A stretch of 64,000 nucleotides of DNA from Epiperipatus broadwayi. Its lineage: Eukaryota > Onychophora > Udeonychophora > Euonychophora > Peripatidae. Position numbers and translations under genes: made by a program. The first letter of the stretch is position 1, and the number at the start of each line of letters is the position of its first letter. The notes under the pieces were generated by a model. That model ran no database searches, was not told the DNA's origin, and was given only the letters and a program-made list of their open reading frames with translations. The DNA lies in contig JAQFVV010006845.1 in the NCBI GenBank assembly GCA_028023455.1, positions 64,001 through 128,000 of the forward strand, read 5' to 3'. Shown piece by piece: positions 13,541 to 26,698 of this stretch.

Positions 13541-14594
13541 AAAGTTTAAAAAATATCTTTTTAAAATAGCCATCATTTTACATATACTTATCTAAATAAA
13601 AGGAATTAAAACTTGTCTTTTTTTAGATCTCTTTATATTTCTGAAGTGTTCATAGAAAAATAACTACATAAAAAAAATTACACATGATTAAAAAGAGGGA
13701 AATTAAAATATTGATACTATGTGATTCAACTTAATGAAAATATATAATTAAGTTAAACGTTTCCATCTGGGTTTAAAATATTATCTTTATTTAGCCTAAT
13801 AAATGATTTGTGATAATCATTAATGTGTTTATTTAAAGACATTACTTGTCAAATGAGTGAATTTTACATCTGTAAATTGAATTGTACTATAAGCGATTCA
13901 ATAACTAGAAGAAAAAAAAATTTCAATATTACAAAAGAATAAACATTTATAGAACATCTTTAATGTTTTATGCTTCTTCCATGCAGAAATCAAAATCAAG
14001 CAGTTATTTTATTACATACTCATATTAACGGTGAATGAAACTTTTCGTTTCTGGAATAAATTATAAGCATATATATATAATCTACTTTTCAATCATTAAA
14101 AAAAAAAGCTGAGATTAAAAATTAAAAACCTTACCAATTCATTTAATACTGCTTTACAAAAACACACGGTCACAAAAGTAAAAATAAATGCACTTATTTA
14201 AATTATTTTATTGTAATGCAAATACTTATACTTCATAATTTAAAATGTTTTTGATTATAAACACTATCACAAATAACTATACATTAAATTTTGTACATAA
14301 TCTGTAAATAACAAAACTCCATATTATGCATTATGTATCTAGATACTCATGTTGAATATAATTTTATATGGGTAAATATATATTTTGAATTCACCCATTC
14401 ATGCAAATTTTGTTACAAATATAAAAATTATACAAACATTATAGACAGATCACCCCTGCTTATCATCTAGATAATAGAGGAAATCAGACACTCTTTGCAG
14501 AAGCACTGAAAATCGTTTTTCTGAATTTCAGTGTTTTTTTTTTTCATTTTATTTATAATCATTTATTTTTATAGTGCTATGTTTTATAAATTGT
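13541..14594. other. A+T-rich non-coding DNA
   Basis: No gene or element recognised. A small hairpin lies at about 14503-14535. Confidence 0.65.
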
Positions 14595-15026
14595 AATACA
14601 TTAAGGATCAGCCTTTTAAAGCTATTGTGCATGTGCTTTTTACGAGTCTTAATAATAAATGAATACCTTCACTCCCAACACAAGATATAGTATTTAGGAA
14701 AGAATAAAATGGATCCACTTATTCTTTCCAACCCAAATGCTTATATATGGGCAAATCTTAAGTACTGGAAGTGAAAGCATGAGGATAGACCATTCATTCA
14801 GACATCGTAAACAGTAATTTAAAGTGAGTGGTCTATCCTCATGCTTTCACTTCCAGTACTTAAGATTTGCCCATATATAAGCATTTGGGTTGGAAAGAAT
14901 AAGTGGATTCATTTTATTCTTTTCTAAATACTATATCTTGTGTTGGGAGTGAAAGTATTCATTTATTATTAACACTCGTAAAAAGCGCATGCACAATAGC
15001 TTGAAAAGGCTGATCTTTAATGTATT
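14595..15026. repeat. Near-perfect palindrome, 200-bp arms
   Basis: Left arm 14595-14795 and right arm 14827-15026 are reverse complements with about 8 mismatches in 200 positions (about 96% identity by eye) and a 31-bp spacer. This is the best-matched inverted repeat in the window, so it is the youngest or the most recently homogenised. I saw no third copy. The interior has no coding signature. The right arm abuts the PLE fragment that follows. Confidence 0.9.
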
Positions 15027-15169
15027 CATTTTATTTATGAAAATGTTTACATCTTATTTATTAATGAGATGCCCTCTAGTTAGCATAATTCAAATAATTT
15101 TTTACAGTAAGAAAATAGCTGCTTCTCACTGTATGTCCATAACTATAACCATCAACAAGAAAGCCAAAC

Positions 15170-15434
15170 AATTTCATAACAAATCAAGATCTAACCCAGC
15201 CAAGGAGTATAAACCATGTATGCTGCTACCATATATACCTACATTAGCTAAAAAAACTTGTTAAAACCCTTACTATAGATTTTCTTCTATGTTTTCACAT
15301 GTCACTAGCCACTAACAGATTAATTAATAATTCAAGACAAATTTGCACCTGACCAAACCCCAGGCTGTTTACAAAATCACATGCCACCAAAACAGCTGCA
15401 GTACAGCATATTATGGAAAAATACATGCTGCAAT
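15170..15434 (+). pseudogene. Penelope-like element remnant with GIY-YIG domain
   Basis: One frame (14989-15264) ends with YKPCMLLPYIPTLAKKTC, matching the LPYI motif of the PLE linker region. After stops and a frameshift, the frame from 15343 reads VYKITCHQNSCSTAYYGK and then SVSQHR. This is the start of a GIY-YIG nuclease: the VYK strand, a Cys-rich insert, YYGK, and the conserved Arg/His region displaced to QHR. In PLEs this domain follows the reverse transcriptase. No RT lies upstream, because the palindrome abuts it, and the end of the domain is replaced by repeat G at about 15435. Confidence 0.75.
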
Positions 15435-15850
15435 AGCTATCAGTGTATCACAGCATCGATATTTATACAGCAGGGCTCGAATCAAATCTGAGGGTAGATC
15501 TATTTATTTGAACATCAAAAATCCACATGCCACATGTTCGAATTCTCCATGGCTAAAATGGTGTGCACTGAGTGCAATGATGCCAAGCACAAGATTAAGA
15601 AAGCATGCTTCATTGCAGATGACCCCAATGCCATCAATAGGAGATGCCTGCTTCCCCATTTTGAACAAATGGGCTGGTCTAGGCTGTTTGCATACATTTG
15701 CATATATCTTTATTAAAAAGATAACTACAACAATCATTAGTATAAGCTATGAATATGGTAACACGAAGCTCCTGAAAATGCTAAGCAATTAATAATTTGT
15801 ATTATAGCTTCATGTATGTGCATTTTAAGCACTACATGTAGATAGAAATT
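15435..15850 (+). repeat. Dispersed repeat 'G', copy 2, with coding-like frame
   Basis: Homologous to 7480-7925. The frame 15534-15716 carries MAKMVCTECNDAKHKIKKAC, with CxxC-type spacing, and further on INRRCLLPHFEQMGW. Comparison with copy 1 shows many third-position changes in this frame. It begins where the upstream PLE GIY-YIG segment is interrupted, which suggests insertion into, or chimerism with, the PLE. Function and family unknown. Confidence 0.55.
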
Positions 15851-16389
15851 TAACTTGAACTACAATAGCTAGAAAATCAAATATTAAATTAACCAAGAAT
15901 TTTAAGAATGTTGTGATGCAAGTTAACTTTTATTATAATCTGAGAATTATAGCAGCTATAAGACAGTTCAATTGTTTATGTTAAAAATATTTGTAATACA
16001 TTGCTTTAAGTGTTTGCTATTGAAACTAGCTACCATTGTGTATATATTTCATTCTTCTGTTGAAAAATGTAGTTTACTAAAATTTCCATCATCTTATTCA
16101 AATCTCAGTCTTTAATGACATTTATTAAATATAAAAAATATTTGAAAAGAAATACAAATTATATTTGCGAAAAGAAAAAAAAAAAGATTGAAATGCAAAT
16201 GAAAACTGATAATCAACATAATATGTGCATTAATAAACTTTAATGATGAGAATATTTATTGTAATAATATATCTGTGTATATTGTACTGCAGAACAAAAT
16301 CCTCTCCATCAGCTTCTTAAAGAGGAAAAGTTTAAATAAATATTTTATTCGCCAGACTTTCTTATTACCGTGTTTAAATATTTTTTTCA
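15851..16389. other. A+T-rich non-coding DNA
   Basis: No gene recognised. The frame that starts at 16275 runs into the decayed RTE copy and is not a gene. Confidence 0.6.
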
Positions 16390-17290
16390 ATTTTTTTAAA
16401 AATCTAGATAAAAATACTACATACTATTTTCTGACTATAAAAATATTAAAATTAATAATGATATACAAAAGAGTGATGCCATATCTCCAAAAAAATTTAC
16501 AGTTATTTTACAAAAAAATATTTTATTTATTAAAATAGAAAGCTAAGAAAATAACAATATGTGGAAATTATATAAGTTATTTAGATTTTACAAGTGATAC
16601 AGTTCTTTTACATATAACGCTTCAGAGCTTCAGGAAATGTTGCAAGAGTTATCAGATGAAAGTAAAAAAGTATGATTAAAAATAAATATTAAAAAGACTA
16701 GAATAATCTTTAATGGACTTTTTCAAAAGAAAACAATGATTAACAAACATTAATTAGAAAAAGTTAACAACTATGAATATTTCAGTCAAATTATTACTGC
16801 AGATGAAAACATAATGGATAAAATTTAACATTAAAAGGAAATATGCTAAGTTTTCAAAAAGGTTTTTAATGAATGTGTTTTACCAGTTCTTGTTATGTGT
16901 CTGAACTTTGAATACTTAGTACATTAACAATATAGACATTTCACATCATTAACTGAAATATGGAAGATATATGTTGGAATAATAAGATGGGAGATCAAAA
17001 GAAATTATATAAAAAACAAATAGTATTATTGATCTTTTTACTATAACTACAAGCTTTTAAAATGAAGCAGAAATTAATGTATTGCTAGAAGAGGTAATAA
17101 TAAATACACAATTTAATTCTAAACTGTATTCTGATATTGTAAAAGACCACGTGGCATGGATAAATGAAGTGAAAATGTCTATTAATGTGATGTGAAAAAA
17201 AAAGACTATGGATCAGAGAAGCTGGATTAAACTTTAAAAACCTTTATTTTAAAGATCAATAGGGATTCAAAATAATGATGGTGATGATTA
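16390..17290 (+). pseudogene. Decayed RTE retrotransposon, 3' half
   Basis: Aligns colinearly with the better copy at about 59350-60265: the region of the RT B motif, the FADD region (degraded to FTSD-like codons near 16585), the segment equivalent to YLGQIIN, and the C-terminal region. It ends at a degenerate GAT run (17268-17290). Stops and indels are frequent. It is useful because it retains the segment around 16470-16530 and the CAGGAAATGTTGCAAGAG stretch near 16630, both deleted in the 57.4-kb copy. Confidence 0.8.
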
Positions 17291-17444
17291 GATGTTATCT
17301 ATGATGATAAAGGGCTGGTTATTTGAATAAAAATGGTATGAATGATTGAGATATGTGAAATATTTTAAATCTTTATTTGGACTGTTTAAAATCCAACTAT
17401 AGAAATGGTAAAAAAATATTATCCTCTATAATGAGGTCTATAGT

Positions 17445-17651
<207 letters not shown>

Positions 17652-20600
17652 CTGTTAGAAAAATTGTCTGCATTCAAAGCAACAACAACAAAATCTTCAG
17701 CCAGAAATTATTTTGTCTTCAGGTCTATAGTTAAATAACCACCAATGTAAATTCTAAATAATTTATTATAATGAATGAAAAATATTGTGCAATATCTGTA
17801 TGGGTGTGCATATAATAATTAATGAAGAGCAATTTCTAGATCTCTGTCTGTGCAGATTCAATCCATTTTACTATTTTTTATCATTATCTAATATAAACTA
17901 AATACCTCATGCTGCGTGTATTTCAGCAGCACTTAAGGGTTGTTAGGTCAGAATAGCATTCAGAGGTTTTTATATGAATAGATTGATATAAAGTAAAAAT
18001 TTATTATCATGTAATCACTTTGTGGATTATATTCAAGTTTATCATATAATAAGATGAGAAGCTATCTAATATCACATCATCTATCATGAACTTGAGTAAT
18101 CATTGATTATCTGATGCATATAAAATCAGTATCCTAAAAATCTAAATTCCCATTCTCATAATAGTTTATTACACTATATGGCACTAGATTTGAGAGCTGC
18201 TTTTTATATATTATTTAATGTTGAAATTTGATAATTTGTTATTTTTAATCATGTAATATTAAACCCACTCTATGGAAAGAGTCTCTTATAATATCATGTC
18301 AAATTGTATATCAATTAGTTAATTCTATAATTTCCGAAGTGAATATATAATATTAATAGCTCTACATTAAATGTTTTAATAAAGAACTTTAGCACTCTAT
18401 AGTGCTGATTTAATCATTTTGCAATATTTATTAAATAAGTACATATGCTTCAAAATAGCAATCATTGTTTGATATATAAACAGATTTCTGTGCATTTTTT
18501 TTTTAAAGTAAACATACTAACACAAAATTGCTTTATTTTGATTTTGTGTGAATAAGACTACAATTGTCTTGACTTTGCTTGTAAAATGTTTTATATATGC
18601 ATGAAAACTCATCATCAAAGTATGACCATGCAATAATATTTTTAAAATATTAAATATATTTCATTAATCTATTGCTTTTTAAAGCCCTGATTTCTACTCT
18701 AACATAATTTTAAAATGTTTAGACTTATACCATAGTTGATGAGGCTAGATTATAGCCTAAGCCTATGTAACGTGAAAGGTGAATTTATTATTTTATACTA
18801 TATAGAAATTAAAAAGGATTAATCTTTACTAGAGAGTGCTGATATTTTCCCCTCATTTATTACAAATATTATTAGCTGCAGTTGTTAATATTATATATAT
18901 GAATAAATAAATAAGCCTTATATATGAAGAGAATTTTTAGGAAATAATTATAACTGTTGATTTAAAATAGAATAATTATTTAAATGCCTGTTCAGAAAAA
19001 CAAACCATCTGACGACAGCTCCCTGGAAAAATTAAACTATTTGACAAAAATAATAAGATGAGTATATTATTTCTCTACTGCTTTGTCATAAGAATGATTT
19101 AAAATATTCTAAATTGAATAATGTGCTGAAAGCAAAAACCAGGTTAAGATTACTGTTGATTGGCTGAAAAGTTATGTTTTGACACTTTATTGAGTTAAAA
19201 GTTGAAAATAACTATATAACTAGCAATGAAAAAGAGATAAAATATTCGCTAGTTTTACAATAGATTTATAAGATGTCAAGGCAAAAAGACAACAGTACCT
19301 TTGTAACAGGTATAAGTGAGGCAAGAAGATATGCACTTATTATATTTTTGAAGACTTTGAGACTTTCCAAAATAAAAAATAAGGTTAATTTTTTTCAAAT
19401 AATTTAACTAATTATATATTCAAAAATATTTTAATATTTAATAAATTTTAATTTCTTCACGGAGGAATTAATTCTAAATAGTTATTACAAAAATTTACAT
19501 GTTAGATTCCTAAAGATTAATTTTTTTAATAGACAAACTATTGATTAGCGAAAGATAATATTTCACTTATGTTGGAATAGAATAAATAAATCAAATATTG
19601 ATAGTTAAAAGGTTGAATCATTATAATAAAAGCAAATTTTATAATTACAGTATTAATCAAGCCAGCTTACAATTTCAAATAAAAATCAAGAAAAAAAATA
19701 GAAATAATTTGAATACACCCACAAAAACATTATGTCTATTAAATATGTAAAGCTAAGAATGTTTAGTTTATTCACTATATAACAAATATGGGGGTTAAAA
19801 AATAAAAAATTAATTTATATGTGACTAATAAATTGCATTAATATAAGAATGTGAGCTCTGTTCTCAAGTTTGTTTAAAAAATGATTCTTTATAGATCTGA
19901 TTTGCAAATTATTGTAATAGCATATTTGGTCATAAGTTGCTTCATGAATAAGTTTATATTCTTAGTATTATATGTTTAATAGATGTCATTTACTATGGCC
20001 ATATTAAAATTAATTGAATATTATTAAGAAAAATACACATAAAAGTAAAAAGTTTGATAATAAATGATGTGTTAAAATACTTCAATCTCAATTCTAAATT
20101 CTTACTTAATCTTTAACAGTAACAGATGGCTAAATAAATACTAAATAAAACTTGAGATAGGATATATTTACAATGATTTTAATATCTAAAAGACTGTCAT
20201 AACTCAAATGCTTTAATAAAATTTTAGAAATAAACAAACAATAAGATTCTCTGCTACTCTAGTTGAAGTTGTTCTGAAAATATATAGAAATAACTTGCAG
20301 TTATCTTCTGATTTTAATAAATAGATGTTCAAATAAAATTAAAATCTATATTGAAAAGCATTATTAATTATACCAATGATATACACAAAAATAACAAAAT
20401 GGCTGATCTGAACACCAAACAACCTTTTCAAAATCATTCAGCTCAATAATAGTAATCAACCTGTATGATTTAGTGCAGTGGTATATTCTGAAAGTTCATG
20501 AAGTGTGATTCCACACTGTCACTTCTAGTGCTCAAACTTTTTAAGAATTCCTGAGCAATAAACCATACAATTATTGTTATGATAAAAATGCACTGTATAT

Positions 20601-20849
20601 TGTCTTATTTGTATATTTAAGCAAAGAATATAATCAGTTTGAATGTTATAGAAAAGGCTATAAATTGATTAACTGCAGTTCAAAATATTATTTAACATAA
20701 AGTATAAACTATGGATATAACACATCAAATTCAGAGACATTATAAGGCCTTCTTGTTATATAATAATTAAGTAACATTTATTTCTTCCTTTAAAAAATAA
20801 TTTTTTTTTTTTAATTATTTATAAAAGTGTCTATAACAAGTGCCACAAA
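17652..20849. other. A+T-rich non-coding DNA
   Basis: I see no gene, recognisable element or long frame in this 3.2-kb stretch. Confidence 0.65.
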
Positions 20850-20940
20850 ACATTCTTAAAAAATCCAACGACAGTCATTGTAGAGGTCCCTACTGTCACA
20901 TAGTCTTAAGATTATAGCCTTAATATATATTACTTATATA
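20850..20940 (+). repeat. Dispersed repeat 'I', copy 2 (partial)
   Basis: Shares GTAGAGGTCCCTACTGTCAC and then the ATTATAGCCTTAAT block with 21155-21300, and more weakly with 13375-13540. Confidence 0.65.
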
Positions 20941-21154
20941 ATGAGTATGCACTTTACAAATTATTAATTACAACTTTAAATTGTTTTAAAATATTTCTAA
21001 TTATAAGAACTTCACACTGACTCGTTGTAAATCAAAAGATTTTGCGTATGTTAGTTTGTATAGAAGTTGTGGGCTTCATCAGTGAAGTAGCTAATAGCTT
21101 CACGCTCTCAAATCAAAATGCTTTAGATTCACCTATATATTTAGAAATTAGGTC
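20941..21154 (+). repeat. Possible repeat sequence between the two I copies
   Basis: Contains GGGCTTCATCAGTGAAGTAG and GCTCTCAAATC. A similar arrangement (CTTCATCAGTGAGGAGCC, TTTGAGAGC) occurs in the fold-back element at 54.76 kb, which hints at a shared module. The two I copies and this spacer may be one composite element. Confidence 0.4.
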
Positions 21155-21300
21155 GAAGAAAAGAGTGGCCACTCTTGTCTTTTAAAGTCATTAATCTTGT
21201 GTTTAGATTTGTAGAGGTCCCTACTGTCACATTTTAGGCGAATAGTCTTAAACTTATAGCCTTAATACCTATTAGTCATTGGCCATGTATTGAGTATTAC
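21155..21300 (+). repeat. Dispersed repeat 'I', copy 3
   Basis: Direct repeat of 20850-20940 at a distance of about 335 bp, with GTAGAGGTCCCTACTGTCAC and CTTATAGCCTTAATACCTAT. Confidence 0.65.
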
Positions 21301-22329
21301 TTCATTTTAAAAGGATTGGAAAATGCAAAATGATTATATATATACATTTATTTGTTTCTCTATCATGTAATAACAGTAATTGAACACTACTTTTAAGGTA
21401 ATGTCAAATAATTAAGAAATGGATCTATTGCTGACTTTTTTTCTAATGCAAACAAATTACATAATTCAAAACAAATTACATGAGAAAATCATTTACAAAT
21501 AGTAGTTATCCCCAATAAATATTTTATTTTGAAGATGGTAATTTTTAAATGCCATTGCAATTCAATATTTTGAGAAATACTTAGCCTTTTTTTCTGTAAT
21601 TAAATATATACTTAAAAGGAAATTGTTCATTGCTACTTCATGTTACAATTATATATTCATTTTATGGTCACCTGACTAACATCTGTTATATTATAGCTTT
21701 TATATTCAAGCTTTTAAAAGCAACATATTTATTGATAAATATTGGAATTATGCATACAGCTGCTTCAGTGTATAACTGTTTTATATACATGTTAATACAC
21801 TTTTTTTCTTTATAGAACTTAAAATTTTTAAAACAATATTAATTAAATAGTTATATATACTTGAGTTGAGATGAGAGAAAGACTGATAAAAAAAAATATG
21901 AAGTTCAATATCTAATGGGAAATAATTGTTTAGTCTTTAATAACATATTAGTAAGTGGATAAAACAGCCTCTATCTTGCTTAATAGTGATATGACAAAAG
22001 GGTATTAAGCTATCAACGCATATAGAGATTAAAGTGTTCAATTTCTAAGTTACATGAAGAATAAGATTGTATTCAAAATGCATGGATAAGAAAAAAAGAT
22101 AATCCGACTTTCAGTACTATTGGATGATTGTAGTATCAGAGAGTTGAGATGAAGAATGCATTGGTAAAAGGAAAAATTCTTACACACATATATATAATAT
22201 CTTAATACTCTGCTATTATTAATAATGTAAAACTACTATAACAGAGAATAAAAATATATTAAACTAAGTAAAGTGTGTATATTTTTTAAATGTGTGCATC
22301 ATAATCTTTGTTGTTCTGTTATGAATCTA
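21301..22329. other. A+T-rich non-coding DNA
   Basis: No gene recognised. The 61-codon frame at 21630-21815 has no family signature. Confidence 0.6.
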
Positions 22330-23620
22330 TTATCTCTTTGGTTCATTACATATTCATCTTGTGTAATAAACCATGCCTCTTGAATCTTACAATTTGTATT
22401 GTTTCTTTTTGCACATTATCTTAATGAAACTAGGATCAAACTGTGTCCATAATCTTTTTCATGGTCAAAACTATGGTTATATTTGTTGAATCATCCTTGG
22501 CTTTATGTTGTACCAATCTTGTTTAGAGACTTGCTCTTGTTTCAACGTATTGGGTGTAAAGGCAGTCTGTTTAACTGCATCCCACTGCATTATCAATGTT
22601 AGCTTAATCCAATTTGCATATTTTATCTTTTGTATTATTAATTATCCTATTTATATTTGATGTTCATTCTAAATCTGATATTAAATTTATTAGCACAGAC
22701 CTTTACAATTTTGTTTCTGATAAGTAATACATATGGTGGCACTATCCATTTTTTTGCCATTTCTTGTATTCTCAAACCTGTATGTTATGTTTTTTAAACA
22801 GTTTCTATATATTCATGTAAATCAATATTCTATAATTTGAGTTTATCATATCATAATATAAGTCTCTGAAATGACATAAGTAGTTATTATAATTATATGA
22901 GGATATTTGTTGCTGTTCCCTCTAATATAGGGGGGGGGTTGCTCATCATTTTACAATACAGGAGATGTTTTTATGCCTTATTTTCAAATTGAGGTAGTTA
23001 ATTTCATTGTCTTTTTCTAGTTTGTAGTCTATTTTAAACCCAATTTTGTGCTCAATTCATTAAACATGTGGTTGACAATATTATGTAGCATGCATACAAA
23101 ACATAGCTACATAGCATTTACACATTCTTTACATATATGTAAATTAATTTAGCTTTTTGAAAGATAAAACCACATTGCATATAAATGTGTTGATAGGAGA
23201 ACCCATTGGCCGAGATTCTGCCATTTTATATACATTTCTCCTGTATGTCACTGTTATAATCATTACTGATTCAGGTTAGAAATTAAATGTTAAATTTTCT
23301 CCTCTGTAAGTCATCTTTCTTATTAGTCAATAAACCATTAATAATTTTAACTGATTCTTTTTTATTTACTTATCTGTACAATTCAGTGATATCAAATAAA
23401 GCCATTCTGTATTTATTGAAGATAAATGTATTTTTAATAATGTTTACAAATTCAAACAATGATTTAATTATAAAGTGCCCAAAACTCAATTCATCTTTTA
23501 ATATCTGCACCATGTATTTATATGGTCTGTAATAATATGCACCACCAAAATCAATCATTAATCTTAGAGGATAGAGTTTTGTGTAATGTTACTTGTTCAC
23601 CCTGATTTAAAAGATTGAAG
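22330..23620 (-). pseudogene. Penelope-like element remnant, left half of head-to-head pair
   Basis: Reading the minus strand from 23558 down gives SLFEFVNIIKNTFIF and MALFDITELYR, matching the PLE reverse-transcriptase motif usually written SFDVxxLYT. Next comes a PMGSPIN-like segment near 23190. The YxDD motif is destroyed at 23101-23113, where the codons now read Tyr-Val-Ala-Met. At about 22560-22580 a segment reads YPVGCSQTDCLYTQYVETRA, a decayed GIY-YIG start. It aligns colinearly with the plus-strand copy at 23880-25100. A run of nine G at about 22930 sits inside it. The left limit is approximate. Confidence 0.75.
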
Positions 23621-23879
23621 GTGTTTAAAAAAGTGATTGATAAAAAAAAAACATTTGTATGAAAAAACAGAGAAAAAAACAGCTTCATTTTATGAAATAA
23701 CAAGATTTATGAAGATAAAATGCTTAGCAAGTTGCTGTATTGAAATAGAATAAAAATTTTAATTACAATGTCAAACCCAAGAAATAAAAAATCATATCAT
23801 GCATTCTTAGAAAATATTTACATAAATTATATAATAGAAATCAATATTTATAGATGTATCTATCAAGTGTTATTCTACC

Positions 23880-25100
23880 TAAATTATTCTCTTTCACTTA
23901 AAATATAAGCACTACTCTCTAAGACTAATGATCGACTTTGTTTTATGAAGCATCTAAATATATGGCACAGTTGTTAAAAGATAAATTGGATTTTGGAAAA
24001 TTTATAATTAAATCATTAAACATTATTTTAAATGCTATTATTTTCAATGAACATAGAAAGACTCTATTTGATTCATGATTTTCACAGATTGGTAAACTGA
24101 AAAGAATCAATTAAAATTATTGATAATTTCTTGACTATTAAAAAAGTACTAGAGAAAATTTATCATTGATTTTTAACCTGAATCAATAATAATATAGTTG
24201 TGATATACAGTTATAATATATTTGAAATAGCAGAATCTTGACCAATGAGTTCTCCTGTCACAGTGTCATATGTAGCATGGCTTTGGCCATAAAAGCTAAT
24301 ATAATACTTCCAATTTTAATATATATAAAATCTGTATGTATATGTGCTACATAGATGATGTATTTATACATGCACCACAATATTTTGTCAACATGTTTTA
24401 TAAATTGAGCACAAAATCAGGTCTAAAATTGACTATAGAAGCAGAAAATGACAATAACACCCATTACCTTGATTTGAAATTAAGGCAGAACAACTCACTG
24501 TATTATAAAATGGCCATCAAACCCCACAACATTAGAGGGTAACAGTGGATGCATCAAAGTGAAATCTCAGGTACCTTCAACATATAAATTTGCAGGATTA
24601 AAAACTTTCTTATGCCACAATAACTACTTATGTCTATTCGAGTCAGACAAGATTGAAAATCTAGCGACCCATATTGCTGATGTAATAAAATCAGGTCTTA
24701 GAACAACTGATATGCATAAATACAAAAAAAAAACAATTTAAAAGAAACTTTACAAACAGGACTGAAAATACAAGGACCAACAAAAAATGGGTAGCACTAC
24801 CATATGTACTGCACATAGGAAACAAAATTGTAAAGATATGCACTGATAAATTTAACATCAGATTTAGAGTGGCTATCAATTTAAATAGACAGATTAGTGA
24901 TACAAAGGATAAAATATACAAAATTTATTGACCTAATGTTGTGTATCCAGTAGGATGCAGTCAAATGGACTGTCCTTATACGTACTACAATGAGAAAAAA
25001 GCCTGAGAATGAGATTGTCACAATATACCTTAATGTATAAAAAAACCAAGACCAATGCAATAAATATATCCATATTTTACAACCCTGAAAGGGAATATGG
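23880..25100 (+). pseudogene. Penelope-like element remnant, right half of head-to-head pair
   Basis: Frame pieces in order: a decayed SFDV region (about 24045-24075), a PMSSPVT-like segment near 24250, and CYIDDVFIHA with intact catalytic Tyr-Ile-Asp-Asp codons (24348-24359). Then HYLDLKL, related to the PLE FLDL/FLDV motif, LPYVLHIGNKIVKIC near 24797-24841, and YPVGCSQMDCPYTYYNEKKA (24945-25004), a decayed GIY-YIG beginning. Stops separate the pieces. Relative to 22330-23620 it is an inverted, colinear copy, so the two 5' regions face each other. Confidence 0.75.
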
Positions 25101-26602
25101 ATTTAATGCTATTTTTCTTAAGATAATGTGTGAGGAAAAAATGATGGAAAATGTGAGGCACTAGGATAGCAAAGTACAAAACCATTGGTTTGGAGTTTGG
25201 GTGTTGTTTCTGATGGAGATATTTTAAATGCTTTCCCATGCTAAATATTTATCAACAAAGCTTGTTAAAGCAATTAGCAAAGCTCTTTGGTTTTAGGTTT
25301 TATTTACAAGCTTAAAACATTGGGTTATGTGATATATGATTTTTTTTATTTCTTAGCTTTTTATTTGGAAAAAATGTAAGTATAAACATGAATAAATATT
25401 TTTAATAATTGCTATAAAACATTTTGTAAAAATAATTACAAATATTTAAATACACTATAGCATTATACAATTTGTTTTTTTTTTTTTGAAGAGAATAAAA
25501 AAAAAAACACAATCAATCAATCACCAACAGATGACTTTGAATTTTTTTTCTATAAACTACTTTGTGACTACTGACATTTTTAGACTGTTTTGTAACCAAT
25601 AAATCAATATTTACATTAGTTTGTTTTGAATGCAAATTGGGTGTAAACTGTATAGCATCATCACAGTACTTTTTGGAACATTGATTTTTGTTATTATAAA
25701 GTTAAGAAAGATCAATTTTAATTTAATTTGAAAGCATATTTTATAATGCAAATCCATTTTTTTGTTTCAATTATGTTTTTATTAATAAAAATGAAATGTT
25801 TAATTTGTATATGTACTACTGTTTTTAATGATTCAAATAACTCGTGTAAAAATAACATTTAAAAGCTCAGATGTAAGTAGATTCGCTATTTAATACCTTG
25901 CTTTAAAAATTAATTAATATATCTCTATCTCTTAAGAAATCATAAAATTTTGACAGTAATATTATTTATTAGATAGTAATTAAATCAATCATATTATGAC
26001 ATTTAATCTGTAAGATAATGCTAAATCTGTAAACTATAGGCAAGATTTAAAAGAAAACTAAATGACATTTTATTATTGTAGTAGAAGTAATTTTGAAGAA
26101 GGTTATTGGAGAAAACAAAATAAATAACTATGAAGTATTATTTCATCATATTATTAACCAGTTGATTTTAGTAAACAATGACAATCTGTTGAGTGTGTTT
26201 GAAAATAGACATTTCTAATTTTTTTAATATAATTGTTTCAAAAATGTACGTATATAATATATTTCTATAATTATATTTTTAAAATTTAAATGAAAAGTAA
26301 ATCATGTATTTTAATGCATTTTCATAAAACTATAAAGTTTTATATATTGTTTTTTATTGGTGACATAATTAATATCATCTAAAGTAAAAATTATTACTTT
26401 ATTTTATTTTCTATTGCTCTGATTATTAAATAGAATTTATTATTAATAAACATTAACCATAATTAAATTTTAAAAAATTATTCATTTTGATATTTTTTGT
26501 CATATTGCATAAAAAATAAAAATCAGTTAATCCTTTTGCACTTCATGGCTTTTCATTAATCCTCTAGTGACAATCTGAACTAATTATCCAATGTTTATTT
26601 TA
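25101..26602. other. A+T-rich non-coding DNA
   Basis: No gene recognised. A little residual PLE similarity may continue to about 25200. Confidence 0.6.
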
Positions 26603-26698
26603 TTATTAAAATCTTTATTCCATATTATGAATCAATAAATTGTTTATGATTTATTGAAATCTTTATTCAATATTATGAATTAATAAATAGTTCATGAT
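26603..26698 (+). repeat. Tandem duplication, two 48-bp units
   Basis: 26603-26650 and 26651-26698 differ at about five positions. Both contain AATCTTTATT or GAAATCTTTATT, then TATTATGAAT and TCATGATTT or TTATGATTT. Confidence 0.8.

Noticed and set aside
24336-24741. Two short frames considered as a host gene
   Set aside because: The YIDD and following motifs place them in a decayed Penelope-like reverse transcriptase.
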